Source: an uncultured Lachnospiraceae bacterium
GTDB lineage: Bacteria; Bacillota; Clostridia; Lachnospirales; Lachnospiraceae
Length of the DNA stretch: 64,000 bases
Assembly (NCBI GenBank): GCA_910577825.1
Contig: CAJTOK010000006.1
Location: forward strand, 25,422-89,421
Direction: 5' to 3'
The position numbers and the translations under genes are program-made. Under the pieces are notes generated by a model. It saw nothing but the letters and a program-made list of their open reading frames with translations, was not told the origin of the DNA and searched no databases. Numbering within the stretch: the first letter of the stretch is position 1; the number at the start of each line of letters is the position of its first letter. This document shows, in pieces, positions 27,956-37,644 of the stretch.

Positions 27956-28945
27956 ATGGCTAATTTTAAAGATATTATAGGACAACAACAGATTAAAAAC
28001 CACTTACAAATTGCAATAAAGCAGAATACTATATCACACGCTTATATATTATGCGGTGAAAAAGGTTCTGGAAAACGGACTGTATCTGATGCTATTGCAC
28101 AGACAATACAATGTGAAAACCGGGCTGGTGGCATAGATTCATGTGAAATCTGTAAATCATGTATGCAGGCAAAATCACATAACCATCCCGATATAAAATA
28201 TATAACACATGAAAAAGCAAGCATAAGTGTTGACGATATACGTGAACAGCTTAATAATGATATATCTATTAAACCATACAGCAGCCAGTATAAAGTATAT
28301 ATTATACCTGATTCTAATAAAATGACAGAGCAGGCACAGAATGCTCTGCTCAAAACTATTGAAGAACCTCCTTCATATGCAGTAATAATCCTTATTACTG
28401 ACAATATATCAGGAATCCTTCCTACAATACAATCAAGATGTGTTACACTAAATCTAAAACCACTTAGTAATAATGAAATTGCAGGATACCTGACAGCACA
28501 TTTAAAACTTGAACCTGAACGTGCACAGATTGCAGCAGGTTTCTGCCAGGGAAATATGGGCAAGGCAATCCGTTTTGCATCATCTGAAGATTTCCAGGAA
28601 ATGAAGGATGAAATACTTTCATTGTTAAAATCTGTAGACAAAATGAGTGTAACAGAAATTGTAAATTCAATAAAAAATTTTTCTAAAAACAAGCATAATA
28701 TAAATGACTATCTCGATTTAATGCTTCTATGGTACAGAGATGTACTTATGTTTAAAGTAACAAAAGATACAAACCTTCTTTTATACCAGGGAGAATATAA
28801 AGCAATATCAAAACAGGCAAGCATACGTGGATATGAAGATATTGAGAAAATAATAAAAGCCATTGATAAAGCCAAAATACGTCTTGATGCCAATGTTAAT
28901 TTTGAAATCGTCCTGGAATTAATGGTACTGGCTTTAAAAGAATAA
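27956..28945 (+). CDS. holB: DNA polymerase III delta' subunit
   Basis: A 329-residue AAA+ clamp-loader subunit. It begins FKDIIGQQQIKNHLQIAI, with the P-loop CGEKGSGKRT near residue 34. A zinc-module cysteine group follows (CENRAGGIDSCEICKSCMQ). The AAA+ motifs NALLKTIEEPPSYAV and the sensor-1 region PTIQSRCVTLNL come next. With DnaX and HolA it loads the DnaN clamp onto primed DNA. GGGAGGGG precedes the ATG. The gene ends 18 bases before ricT. Confidence 0.95.
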   Translation: MANFKDIIGQQQIKNHLQIAIKQNTISHAYILCGEKGSGKRTVSDAIAQTIQCENRAGGIDSCEICKSCMQAKSHNHPDIKYITHEKASISVDDIREQLNNDISIKPYSSQYKVYIIPDSNKMTEQAQNALLKTIEEPPSYAVIILITDNISGILPTIQSRCVTLNLKPLSNNEIAGYLTAHLKLEPERAQIAAGFCQGNMGKAIRFASSEDFQEMKDEILSLLKSVDKMSVTEIVNSIKNFSKNKHNINDYLDLMLLWYRDVLMFKVTKDTNLLLYQGEYKAISKQASIRGYEDIEKIIKAIDKAKIRLDANVNFEIVLELMVLALKE

Positions 28946-28963
28946 ATAATAATGGAGAATAAT

Positions 28964-30091
28964 ATGATATTAATAATAGGTGTCAGATTCCGTAAATCTG
29001 GCAAAGTATATTACTTTGACCCTTCCGGTTTTTCTATAAATAAAGGAAACCATGTTATAGTTGAAACTGCACGTGGTGTTGAATATGGTACCGTTGTACT
29101 TGGCCCACGTGATATTGATAATGAAAAAGTTATACAGCCTTTAAAACCCGTAATACGTATTGCCACAGAAGAAGATGACAATACTAATATAGAAAATATA
29201 GAAAAAGAAAAAGAAGCCTTTGATATATGTCTGGACAAGATAAAAAAACATGGGCTTAAAATGAAACTTATAGATTCTGAATACACATTTGATAAAAACA
29301 AACTGTTATTTTACTTTACAGCAGATGGAAGAATTGATTTCCGTGACCTTGTAAAAGACCTCGCCGCAATTTTCAGGACACGTATAGAGCTACGGCAAAT
29401 CGGGGTAAGGGATGAAACAAAACTTATGGGAGGCATAGGCATATGTGGCAGGCCATTATGCTGCCACACATATCTTGCAGACTTTGCACCTGTATCTATT
29501 AAAATGGCAAAAGAACAAAACCTGTCACTTAATCCTGCCAAAATCTCAGGTGTATGTGGCAGGCTTATGTGCTGTCTTAAAAATGAAGAAGAAGCTTATG
29601 AATACCTGAACAGCACACTTCCACATATAAATGATACAGTAAAAACAATTGATGGCTACGAAGGAATTGTGCACAGCATAAGCGTATTAAAACAAAAAGC
29701 AAAGATACTGGTTACAAAAGACAATGAAAAAGAATTACGTGAATACCATGCCAGTGAACTTACATTTGAAAGAAGAAACAACAATCCAGATGCAGATAAC
29801 ATTGTAATCCCGCTTCCAGATGAAGAGCTTGATGAAGATGCCCTTAAAGAGCTCGAAGAAATGGAACAGAATGATTTAGAAGAACTTACACAACAGGAAG
29901 AAGAACAGCACAGGCACAATGAGAAGCTTGTACACCAGCAGAAAAAATACCCTAAAAAACATAAACCAGACCATCCTGGCAGTACAAGCCATAAAAAAAA
30001 TTATAATATCAATAAACCAGTTAATAAAAAAAGCAGCCGTTATAATAATGGTAAAAACTATAATAACCGCCCTTATAATGGGCAGAATTAA
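28964..30091 (+). CDS. ricT: RicT (YaaT), PSP1-domain protein
   Basis: A 375-residue protein with an N-terminal PSP1 domain (VRFRKSGKVYYFDPSGFSIN). Two cysteine groups, ICGRPLCCHTYL and VCGRLMCCLKN, bind the iron-sulfur clusters of the RicAFT (Y-)complex. That complex assists RNase Y maturation of mRNAs and affects Spo0A phosphorylation in Bacillus. The C-terminal about 100 residues are low-complexity, acidic and then Lys/Asn/Tyr-rich, and variable in the family. ATG 28964 is preferred, because the ATG at 28952 contains the GGAG site itself. Confidence 0.93.
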   Translation: MILIIGVRFRKSGKVYYFDPSGFSINKGNHVIVETARGVEYGTVVLGPRDIDNEKVIQPLKPVIRIATEEDDNTNIENIEKEKEAFDICLDKIKKHGLKMKLIDSEYTFDKNKLLFYFTADGRIDFRDLVKDLAAIFRTRIELRQIGVRDETKLMGGIGICGRPLCCHTYLADFAPVSIKMAKEQNLSLNPAKISGVCGRLMCCLKNEEEAYEYLNSTLPHINDTVKTIDGYEGIVHSISVLKQKAKILVTKDNEKELREYHASELTFERRNNNPDADNIVIPLPDEELDEDALKELEEMEQNDLEELTQQEEEQHRHNEKLVHQQKKYPKKHKPDHPGSTSHKKNYNINKPVNKKSSRYNNGKNYNNRPYNGQN

Positions 30092-30107
30092 TTATGGAGT
30101 TTATAAT

Positions 30108-30860
30108 ATGTCTGGAGGAATATCTTTTTTACAGCCGGGTGAACGGTTAGATGATTTGCAAATAAACAATTACAAAATAATACAAAATCCACAAAAATTC
30201 TGTTTTGGAATGGATGCTGTTTTATTATCTGCCTTTGCTGTAATACGCAAAGGCTGTAATGTTTTAGACCTCGGGACAGGTACTGGCATACTTCCATTAC
30301 TTCTTGCTGCCAAAACAGAAGCCGGGCACTTTGATGCACTGGAAATACAAGAAGAAATTGCCAGCATGGCAATAAGAAGTGTTAAACTGGACCATCTGGA
30401 AGATAAAATAAATATAATATGTGGTGATATATGCAAAGCTTCAGAAATATTTGGCAAAGGGGTATTTGATACAGTAACCACAAACCCACCATATATGAAT
30501 AACCACCATGGGCTTAAAAACAAAAAACTGCCAAAAGCAATCGCAAGGCACGAAATACTCTGCACCCTTGAAGATGTTATACGTGAAAGTTCACTTGTAT
30601 TAAAAGAACAAGGGAAATTATATATGGTACACAGGCCATTCCGCCTTGCAGAAATATTTTCTACATTATATAAATACAGGCTTGAACCAAAAAGAATGTG
30701 CTTTGTACACCCCTTTATAGATAAAGAACCAAATATGGTACTTATAGAAGCAGTTAAAAATGGCAATCCAATGATTAAAATAGAACCTCCAGTTATTGTC
30801 TATGATTCACCAGGAATATATACAAAACGGGTTTTAGAAATATACGGGCCGGATATTTAA
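30108..30860 (+). CDS. trmN6: tRNA1(Val) (adenine(37)-N6)-methyltransferase
   Basis: A 250-residue SAM-dependent methyltransferase. Motif I is VLDLGTGTGILPLLLA near residue 46. The N6-adenine catalytic motif is TTNPPYMN near residue 122. The segment QPGERLDDLQINNYKIIQNP and FCFGMDAVLLSAFA are typical of the TrmN6/YabB family. A longer frame from 29919 overlaps ricT but lacks a ribosome site; ATG 30108 has GGAG 8 bases upstream. It follows ricT by 16 bases. Confidence 0.93.
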   Translation: MSGGISFLQPGERLDDLQINNYKIIQNPQKFCFGMDAVLLSAFAVIRKGCNVLDLGTGTGILPLLLAAKTEAGHFDALEIQEEIASMAIRSVKLDHLEDKINIICGDICKASEIFGKGVFDTVTTNPPYMNNHHGLKNKKLPKAIARHEILCTLEDVIRESSLVLKEQGKLYMVHRPFRLAEIFSTLYKYRLEPKRMCFVHPFIDKEPNMVLIEAVKNGNPMIKIEPPVIVYDSPGIYTKRVLEIYGPDI

Positions 30861-30890
30861 CCCCATTAAACAGAAAGGTATTGTTACGCT

Positions 30891-31730
30891 ATGCCAGGTA
30901 TATTATATTTATGTGCTACACCTATTGGAAACCTTGAAGATATAACATTACGTGTACTCAGCACTTTAAAAGAAGCAGATATTATTGCAGCAGAAGATAC
31001 TAGAAATACAATAAAACTGCTTAACCATTTCAATATAAAAACACCTATGACAAGTTACCATGAATACAATAAATATGATAAAGCAGAATATCTTGTAAAT
31101 AAACTTCTGGACGGAGAAAATATTGCACTTGTAACAGATGCAGGTACACCTGGAATTTCCGACCCAGGAGAAGAAATAGTTAAAAAGGCATACCAGGCAG
31201 GAATACAGGTTACATCACTTCCAGGTGCATGTGCATGTGTTACGGCCCTCACCCTGTCAGGATTATCTACAAGGCGTTTTGCATTTGAAGCATTTCTTCC
31301 TTCTGATAAAAAAGAACGGAAAACAATATTAAATTCCCTTAAAGAAGAAACACGTACAATAATAATTTATGAAGCCCCGCACCATTTAAAAAATACCCTT
31401 AATGAACTTTACCAGGCACTTTCTGACAGAAAAATTACTATTTGCCATGAACTAACTAAATTACATGAAACAGTACATTTACACACACTTTCATCAGCTA
31501 TAGAATATTATATGCAGAACCAGCCAAAAGGTGAATATGTACTGGTAATTGAAGGCTGTAAAATAAAAGAACTGGAAACAAAGAAACAGGAAGAATACAA
31601 AAACATGGATATTACAGAACATATGGATATCTATTTATCAGAAGGCATGTCTAAAAAAGAAGCCATGAAAAAAGTTGCATCTGACAGGGGGATACCAAAG
31701 CGTGAGGTATACAACAGCCTTTTGAAATAA
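30891..31730 (+). CDS. rsmI: 16S rRNA (cytidine(1402)-2'-O)-methyltransferase
   Basis: A 279-residue tetrapyrrole-methylase-fold enzyme. MPGILYLCATPIGNLEDITL at the N-terminus is the family signature. AAEDTRNTIKLLNHF, VTDAGTPGISDPG and SLPGACACVTALTLSGL are the SAM and substrate loops. It modifies C1402 in the decoding centre together with RsmH. GAAAGG precedes the ATG. It is the last gene of the housekeeping block. Confidence 0.96.
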   Translation: MPGILYLCATPIGNLEDITLRVLSTLKEADIIAAEDTRNTIKLLNHFNIKTPMTSYHEYNKYDKAEYLVNKLLDGENIALVTDAGTPGISDPGEEIVKKAYQAGIQVTSLPGACACVTALTLSGLSTRRFAFEAFLPSDKKERKTILNSLKEETRTIIIYEAPHHLKNTLNELYQALSDRKITICHELTKLHETVHLHTLSSAIEYYMQNQPKGEYVLVIEGCKIKELETKKQEEYKNMDITEHMDIYLSEGMSKKEAMKKVASDRGIPKREVYNSLLK

Positions 31731-31757
31731 TAGCAGCTTTTTGCATAATTTATACAA

Positions 31758-31813
31758 AACTGGCAATAATGTTTTACAAACATATATTACATATTTCAGG
31801 AGGATTGCCAGTT
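31758..31813 (+). promoter_or_regulatory. Inverted repeat flanking a ribosome-binding site
   Basis: AACTGGCAAT (31758-31767) and ATTGCCAGTT (31804-31813) are perfect 10-bp arms. The second arm fills the space between AGGAGG (31798-31803) and the ATG at 31814. If the transcript contains both arms, a hairpin with a 36-base loop would hold the ribosome site and block or meter translation. Confidence 0.5.
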
Positions 31814-32257
31814 ATGGAACTTTTCAGGAGATACCTAATTAAAAAAAGCCTTGGAATATCTTTATGTATTTTATGCTGGGCTGCTGCTGCAATACAGTTT
31901 ATATCCAGTTTAAATCCAGGCAATGCAAAAATGGTTAATGCTTTTTTAGAAACTTCTGGTATAAAAATAACAAATATAAATAAAACTACTAATGAAATTA
32001 TACTACCACAAATCCCAGTCCACCAGCCACAGGCATTAAACATAATAACTGGCTGGCTTAAAAACTATGACAAAAATATTACTCTTGTTTCATGCAATAA
32101 TGCAGGTAACTATTATGATTATTATTTTTACAGTCCCCTGCTAAGTAAAAACTGCAGAATAAAACCATTATTCCAAGGCTCAAATATCCATATAGCAGTT
32201 ACAAACACCCCTGTCCATATCTATATGGGAATACCATATATAGATTATGATTTTTAA
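31814..32257 (+). CDS. Membrane-anchored or secreted hypothetical protein
   Basis: A 147-residue protein. It starts MELFRRYLIKKSLGISLCIL, with a basic N-terminus and one hydrophobic segment (residues about 12-30), either a signal peptide or an anchor. The rest is a small beta-rich domain with many Asn and Tyr and two or three cysteines. No family recognised. The ATG at 31814 has AGGAGG 10 bases upstream inside the inverted repeat just described. The gene converges on the 32260 gene. Confidence 0.6.
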   Translation: MELFRRYLIKKSLGISLCILCWAAAAIQFISSLNPGNAKMVNAFLETSGIKITNINKTTNEIILPQIPVHQPQALNIITGWLKNYDKNITLVSCNNAGNYYDYYFYSPLLSKNCRIKPLFQGSNIHIAVTNTPVHIYMGIPYIDYDF

Positions 32258-32259
32258 TA

Positions 32260-32631
32260 TTACTTTGAAAACATCCTGTCTTTATGGCACATTCTTCGGT
32301 TTCTCCTGTAACCCATTTCATTACACAACATAACCTGCACAAGTGCAACAAACCATTTTTTACTATCTTCCTCACAACATTTTTTGCAATTACCTTCCAT
32401 GCACATTTTCTTTACAATCTTTTCAACTGTAACCTTATCAGGACATTCATCAAACATCATGCTTCCATCATATTCCATTTTATCGCAAATTTCCTCAATC
32501 TCCATTTGTATATCTTTAATTTCTGGCGGATATAAATATTTACTGTCAAGCATTTTTTCTTCTTTTCCTACTTCTGTTAATTCTAATGGAAATGTCATCA
32601 TATTGCCACCGGAATATTTATTATACTCCAT
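32260..32631 (-). CDS. Hypothetical cysteine-rich small protein
   Basis: A 123-residue soluble acidic protein. YLYPPEIKDIQMEIEEICDKMEY is amphipathic helix, followed by MFDECPDKVTVEKIVKKM and the cysteine group CMEGNCKKCCEED. The latter could bind metal. The C-terminus is basic (GYRRNRRMCHKDRM). ATG 32631 is chosen because GAGG lies 6 bases upstream; a 4-residue longer start lacks such a site. Function unknown. Confidence 0.65.
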   Translation of the reverse strand: MEYNKYSGGNMMTFPLELTEVGKEEKMLDSKYLYPPEIKDIQMEIEEICDKMEYDGSMMFDECPDKVTVEKIVKKMCMEGNCKKCCEEDSKKWFVALVQVMLCNEMGYRRNRRMCHKDRMFSK

Positions 32632-32813
32632 AAATAACCTCATTTCTGTATATACATATAATAAATTTATACTATTATATGCAAAATATAAACCAGTGTG
32701 CTAAAAATTTCAAAAACATTAAATATTTTTCATATACATTAAAACTGTTGTTTTTTTTGACTAAAAACATTATACTATACATATTATACAAACTACTAAA
32801 ATGGAGGATTCAA

Positions 32814-35330
32814 GTGAAACATTTATATAAATTTATAGCACTATTATTTATTTTTGCTTTTTCAATATTTATATTTAAAGATGAAATACCTGATGCAACC
32901 CAGGGCAAAACTATTGCAACAAGCCTGCAGGATTCAACATTTCCAGTTATTTCATTAAAATTAGGCAAATATACAGTAAATACAATACAAGGATACAGCA
33001 GCAGCCTTGACAGCGGAAATATAAGGGAATCAATAACACCATTAGATACATCCAAATCATTTAACGTTAAAATTACAGAAAATGAATCAAAGATAAAAAA
33101 ATTAAGTTTTGAATTACGTGATATTTTAAACAATAAAATAATCGAAACCAATACCCTTACTGCTTTTGATTCTGATGATAAAAATAAAACAATAAAAATA
33201 AAAATTTCAGAAGCTTTAGACACAAGCACTGAATATGGAATGCAGATAACACTTACAACAAACCTAAGTAAAAAAATAAACTTTTATACGAGGATTAAAT
33301 ATTATGAAAGCAGTTTTTTCTTAAAAGAAAAACTTGAATTTGTAAAAAACTTCCATGAAGCAACATTTAATAATGGCAAAACATTTAATATTACTAACTA
33401 TCTTGAACCAGGTACAGGGGATGATTCAACATTTGCAAATGTAACAATTAATTCAAGCTATAACCTTATTACATGGGGAAAGTTAAAGCCAAAAAAACTG
33501 ACAGAAATAATACCATCCATAAAAGAAATAAATATAGAAACTGCGGCAATAGAACAGAAATATTATGTTAAAGCTGAAACCCCCACAGGTACAGAAACAT
33601 ATTTTGTTAAAGAATTTTACCGCATAAGGTATTCTGGCAGCCGTATGTACCTGCTTAATTTTAAAAGGACAATGGAAGCATTATTTAACCCAAAGTTTAT
33701 TTCAATAAAGAAAAATGAACTTAAAATTGGTATTTCAAATGCCGGGGATTTAGAAATAACTTCTAGTGATAAAAATAATAAATTTGCATTTGTAAGAAAC
33801 GGTTCACTGTGGTATTATAATTTACCTGAATATGAACTGCATAAAGTATTTTCATTTGAAAATAAGAAAAAAGATTTAACACGTGAAAAATATGACCAGC
33901 ACGATATTAAAATATTAAAATTAAATAACGACGGGACAATCAGTTTTCTTGTATATGGATATATTAACAGCGGTGATTATGAAGGCAGGGTTGGCATTAT
34001 ATTATATGACTATAATCCAGAAGATAACAGAATTACTGAACGTGTATATATACCTCTTTCAACCACCTATGAACAGCTTAAGCATGACCTTGGGAGTTTC
34101 TGCTATGTAAACAATAAAAATATATTCTACTTTTCATTAAATGATATAGTTTATGCTTATAATATCGCCTCTAAAAGGTATGAAATACTTACAGAAAATG
34201 CTGCTAAGGATAATTTTGTAATGCTTGAAAAGGCAAAATGTTTTGTATGGTCTGACGCTTCTAACTCAAAATATGCAGGCAATATAACAATATTAAACCT
34301 TGATACAGCCAAAAGCCTTGTAGTTTCCTCTAAGAAAAAACAAAGCATTGTGGTTCTTGGCACAATAGATTCTAATGTTGTATATGGGTATGTCAGGAAT
34401 AAAGATATTTATGAAGCAACAAACGGGGAAATTGTAAAACCAGCATATAAACTGGTTATATCAGACTGCAATGGCAATATACTGCGTGAGTACAAAAACA
34501 AAAATATATATGTAACTGGTGCAACTGTAGATAATAATGTAATCAGGCTTAAAAGAGTCCAGAAAGTTAATGGAAAGTTTAAACCAGCATCCAATGATGA
34601 TATTATCAGCCAGAAAAGCAATAAAAAACCTTCAATTAATATAACAACACGTGTAACTGATAAAGCTTTAACAGAAAAATATATTTCACTTCCTGCTGGA
34701 TTTTTACTTGAGAAAAAACCTTCTGTAGATGCAACAGAATATGTAATGGTCACTGAAAATACTACCCTCCATTTAAAAGATACTGGAAATAATATAGAAA
34801 AATATTATATTTACGCATATGGCGGGATTACAGCAAGCATGACAGACCCTGCTGCTGCTATACAGCTTGCAGATGAACAGATGGGCATTGTAATGGATAA
34901 CCAGTCACATATAGTATGGGAACGTGGCGGCAAATTCCTTTCAAAGGAATTATCTAATATAACATACCCTGACAGCCAGACATCAAGCATAAAAGCATGT
35001 ACCCAGATGCTTCTACAGGCAGCACAGCACACAGTACCAGTTAATAAGCTAAAAGGAAAATCAATAATATCCATGCTTTCAAAATACATTGACCAGCCAG
35101 TAAACCTTACAGGATGCACACTTGATGAAATATTATACTTTGTAAGCGGTGAAAAACCAGTAATAGCAATGCTAAACAATTCACACGCTGTATTAATAAC
35201 AGGCTATACTTCATCAACTGTAACATGGATGGACCCGGATACAATGCACAAAACTACAACATCAATTATAAATGCTGATAAAACATTTAAAAATGCAGGA
35301 TATGTATTCGTAAGTTATGTATCTAATTAA
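32814..35330 (+). CDS. Exported protein with C-terminal C39-like cysteine peptidase domain
   Basis: An 838-residue protein with an N-terminal hydrophobic anchor or signal (LYKFIALLFIFAFSIFIFKDE). Residues about 60-690 are beta-rich with a propeller-like central part (FAFVRNGSLWYYNLPEYELH). The last roughly 120 residues resemble a C39/papain-like fold, with candidate Cys729 (SIKACTQMLLQA), His791 (NNSHAVLITGY) and Asp807 (WMDPD). This could be a surface protease or a catalytically altered relative. GTG 32814 follows GGAGG by 6 bases; an upstream frame to 32679 lacks a ribosome site. A terminator follows. Confidence 0.75.
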   Translation: MKHLYKFIALLFIFAFSIFIFKDEIPDATQGKTIATSLQDSTFPVISLKLGKYTVNTIQGYSSSLDSGNIRESITPLDTSKSFNVKITENESKIKKLSFELRDILNNKIIETNTLTAFDSDDKNKTIKIKISEALDTSTEYGMQITLTTNLSKKINFYTRIKYYESSFFLKEKLEFVKNFHEATFNNGKTFNITNYLEPGTGDDSTFANVTINSSYNLITWGKLKPKKLTEIIPSIKEINIETAAIEQKYYVKAETPTGTETYFVKEFYRIRYSGSRMYLLNFKRTMEALFNPKFISIKKNELKIGISNAGDLEITSSDKNNKFAFVRNGSLWYYNLPEYELHKVFSFENKKKDLTREKYDQHDIKILKLNNDGTISFLVYGYINSGDYEGRVGIILYDYNPEDNRITERVYIPLSTTYEQLKHDLGSFCYVNNKNIFYFSLNDIVYAYNIASKRYEILTENAAKDNFVMLEKAKCFVWSDASNSKYAGNITILNLDTAKSLVVSSKKKQSIVVLGTIDSNVVYGYVRNKDIYEATNGEIVKPAYKLVISDCNGNILREYKNKNIYVTGATVDNNVIRLKRVQKVNGKFKPASNDDIISQKSNKKPSINITTRVTDKALTEKYISLPAGFLLEKKPSVDATEYVMVTENTTLHLKDTGNNIEKYYIYAYGGITASMTDPAAAIQLADEQMGIVMDNQSHIVWERGGKFLSKELSNITYPDSQTSSIKACTQMLLQAAQHTVPVNKLKGKSIISMLSKYIDQPVNLTGCTLDEILYFVSGEKPVIAMLNNSHAVLITGYTSSTVTWMDPDTMHKTTTSIINADKTFKNAGYVFVSYVSN

Positions 35331-35337
35331 TTATACA

Positions 35338-35371
35338 AACTCCAGAGAAAAATTTACTCTCTGGAGTTTTT
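35338..35371 (+). terminator. Intrinsic terminator
   Basis: AACTCCAGAG/CTCTGGAGTT hairpin followed by a TTTTT run, 8 bases after the peptidase-domain gene. Confidence 0.88.
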
Positions 35372-35512
35372 AAATTTGTAACATATGTAAATATAATCCA
35401 CTAATTTTTAGTAATAATTACAATAGATTTTCATAAAATAAAAAGTTACAATAGTTACTAAATAAAAACAAGTTAATCCTGCATAATATACATGGAAAGG
35501 AATATTTAAAAT

Positions 35513-36130
35513 ATGGAAAAAACTGCTATTGTACACATTTTATATTTTATTATATTTATATCTTCAATAAGTACCAATAACTATATCCTTGCGTCAGGTA
35601 ATACTTTCTCAATACCACCAGATAATAAAGAAAATAATTCTTACTATACATATAATATAGAAAATAATAAAAAACAATACAATAATGAAAGTTATATTAT
35701 TGGAAATAAACCTTCCAGTACGCCTCCGGCTAATAAAACAAAAACATATACAAATAGAAATTATAATAAAAATAAAACCAGTAATAATAGTTCTGTTACT
35801 ATAAAAAAGAAAACCAAAAAACTTCCTGCAAAAAATAATAAAAGTTCCAGAAAAAATAACACTTCCCAAAAAACTATAATAAAAACTATAACCAAAATAG
35901 AATTTCAGAAACATTTTATTAAAATACCAGCTGGAAATTCTGAAGAAATTTTATTTACAATAACACCCGCTAAAACATCTGGTTTAAAATTTATTTATAA
36001 AAGCAGTGATAATTCTATTGTAATATTTAAAGATAAAAAATTAACAGCACTAAAAAAAGGATTTGCAACAATTCTTATAATGCTTCCAGATGGCACTATA
36101 AAAGCAGCATGTCCAGTTAAGGTTATATAA
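35513..36130 (+). CDS. Secreted Asn/Lys-rich low-complexity protein with Big-like tail
   Basis: A 205-residue protein. The signal peptide is VHILYFIIFISSISTNNYILA. Residues about 30-125 are low complexity (Asn, Lys, Tyr, Thr, Ser), with an unusually A-rich DNA composition. The last roughly 75 residues form a Big_2-like Ig domain (KFIYKSSDNSIVIFKDKKLT). It is followed within 20 bases by the kinase-LRR gene, so the two are probably co-expressed. It may be a ligand or wall component linked to that receptor (inference). Confidence 0.65.
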   Translation: MEKTAIVHILYFIIFISSISTNNYILASGNTFSIPPDNKENNSYYTYNIENNKKQYNNESYIIGNKPSSTPPANKTKTYTNRNYNKNKTSNNSSVTIKKKTKKLPAKNNKSSRKNNTSQKTIIKTITKIEFQKHFIKIPAGNSEEILFTITPAKTSGLKFIYKSSDNSIVIFKDKKLTALKKGFATILIMLPDGTIKAACPVKVI

Positions 36131-36149
36131 TTATTTAAAGGAGGGCATA

Positions 36150-37634
36150 TTGAATAAAGATTATAATAATTTATATCCATTACTTCCGCCACAATTAAAA
36201 AATGACTGGCATATTACAGACACATTAAGCAGCTCTGCACAGTCCCATGTATATATAATTAAACACAACACAAATACTCCAGATACAGATAAAGAAAATA
36301 AAAAAATATTAAAAATTACCAGTGAAACAGGATTTTGTAAAAATATCTATAAAAAAATCCAGTCTATAAAAAGCCCTTATATACAAATCCCGCTAAAAAT
36401 AATTTTATATAAACATAATTATTATATAATTACCAGATACCAGGTTAATTTAAAAACCTTAATATGCAAAAACGGGATAACAGCAACGGAAATATTAGAT
36501 ATAGCAGCTAACATTTTATGTTCTTTAAAAATACTCCATTCAAATAAAATACTCCATATGGACTGCACACCTTCAAATATTTATTTAAATTATGATGGTT
36601 CATACTGCCTTGGGGATTTTTCTTCTGCTGTTTTTCTAAATAGTAAAAAAATTTCTATAACAACAACCCCTGGTTATACTCCCCCTGAAACTGCACAAGG
36701 TATAATACCTGGCTATACAGCTGATATTTATATTTTCTCATGTCTTTTATTTACACTTTTTAACAACGGCTATACTATAGACTGCAATAATTATGATAAT
36801 GGTATTAAAGATAATATACCACATGAACTATATTCTATAATTTTAAAAGGATGTTCCCCTAATCCTTATGACAGGTTTTCATCTATTGATGAAATAAGCA
36901 GTGCTTTAAACTCTGCGGCAGTACAGGATAAAATTGCTAATTATGGTTATAATTTATATATTACAGATTTACAACACCCTTTATATTATTTAAAAACATC
37001 GTTAATAAATACTAAAACATATACTATACAGAAAAAACAGCCAAAAACCAGTTTGAAATATTTAATATTTATACTTATAACAGGAACAGTTTTTATTTTC
37101 TCCGTTTACAGCTATATTATAAAAACCAAAAAAGAACCATCTGGTGTTATTTCCCAAAATATTGATAAACCAAGTACAATTACCGTAATTGATGAGATAG
37201 ATGAACTTGACCTCAGTGGTACAGATATTATAACAGTTCCAAATCCACAAAGTGCAGATTTTTCTTGTTCTAAATTAACAATTCTGTATGCAGATGTTAA
37301 TAAAATTGATAATTTAGATAATATAAAGTATTATACTTCATTAAATGAATTGTATTTATCTGATAACCAGATTACAAACTTAGAACCATTGGAAACATTA
37401 TGTAATTTAAAAACACTTGTGCTTTCATATAATAATATAAATGATTTATCTCCTGTTGCTTACTTGCTGTCACTTACTAATATAGATTTATCTGGTAATT
37501 ATAATTTACAGAATATAAATAAACTTGCAGAATTATATAACCTTAAAACATTAAACCTGACAAACACCAATATAACAAAAAAGGAGATTGGATTTTTAAA
37601 ATCCCACCTCCCTGGCTGTGAAATCTTTTACTGA
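36150..37634 (+). CDS. Transmembrane Ser/Thr protein kinase with extracellular leucine-rich repeats
   Basis: A 494-residue protein starting with TTG behind AAAGGAGGG. Residues 20-255 form a eukaryotic-like kinase domain: Lys55 (ILKIT), catalytic Asp138 in LHMDCTPSNIYLN (HRD-like), Asp156 in LGDFSS (DFG-like), and PGYTPPE as the APE region. A transmembrane helix follows at about 304-325. The outer part holds about five leucine-rich repeats of the LxxLxxLxLSxNxIxxL type (TSLNELYLSDNQITNLEPL and the next units). Kinase inside, TM, LRR outside is the reverse order of plant receptor kinases. Bacterial PASTA kinases share the layout but not the LRRs. Activity seems possible. Confidence 0.82.
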   Translation: MNKDYNNLYPLLPPQLKNDWHITDTLSSSAQSHVYIIKHNTNTPDTDKENKKILKITSETGFCKNIYKKIQSIKSPYIQIPLKIILYKHNYYIITRYQVNLKTLICKNGITATEILDIAANILCSLKILHSNKILHMDCTPSNIYLNYDGSYCLGDFSSAVFLNSKKISITTTPGYTPPETAQGIIPGYTADIYIFSCLLFTLFNNGYTIDCNNYDNGIKDNIPHELYSIILKGCSPNPYDRFSSIDEISSALNSAAVQDKIANYGYNLYITDLQHPLYYLKTSLINTKTYTIQKKQPKTSLKYLIFILITGTVFIFSVYSYIIKTKKEPSGVISQNIDKPSTITVIDEIDELDLSGTDIITVPNPQSADFSCSKLTILYADVNKIDNLDNIKYYTSLNELYLSDNQITNLEPLETLCNLKTLVLSYNNINDLSPVAYLLSLTNIDLSGNYNLQNINKLAELYNLKTLNLTNTNITKKEIGFLKSHLPGCEIFY

Positions 37635-37644
37635 TTTTAACCTT

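Noticed and set aside
29919..30107. Upstream extension of trmN6 overlapping ricT
   Set aside because: No ribosome site; the conserved methyltransferase N-terminus begins at 30108.
35513..36130. Low-complexity A-rich gene as a non-coding artefact
   Set aside because: It has a signal peptide, a Big-like domain and tight linkage to the next gene, so it was kept as coding.
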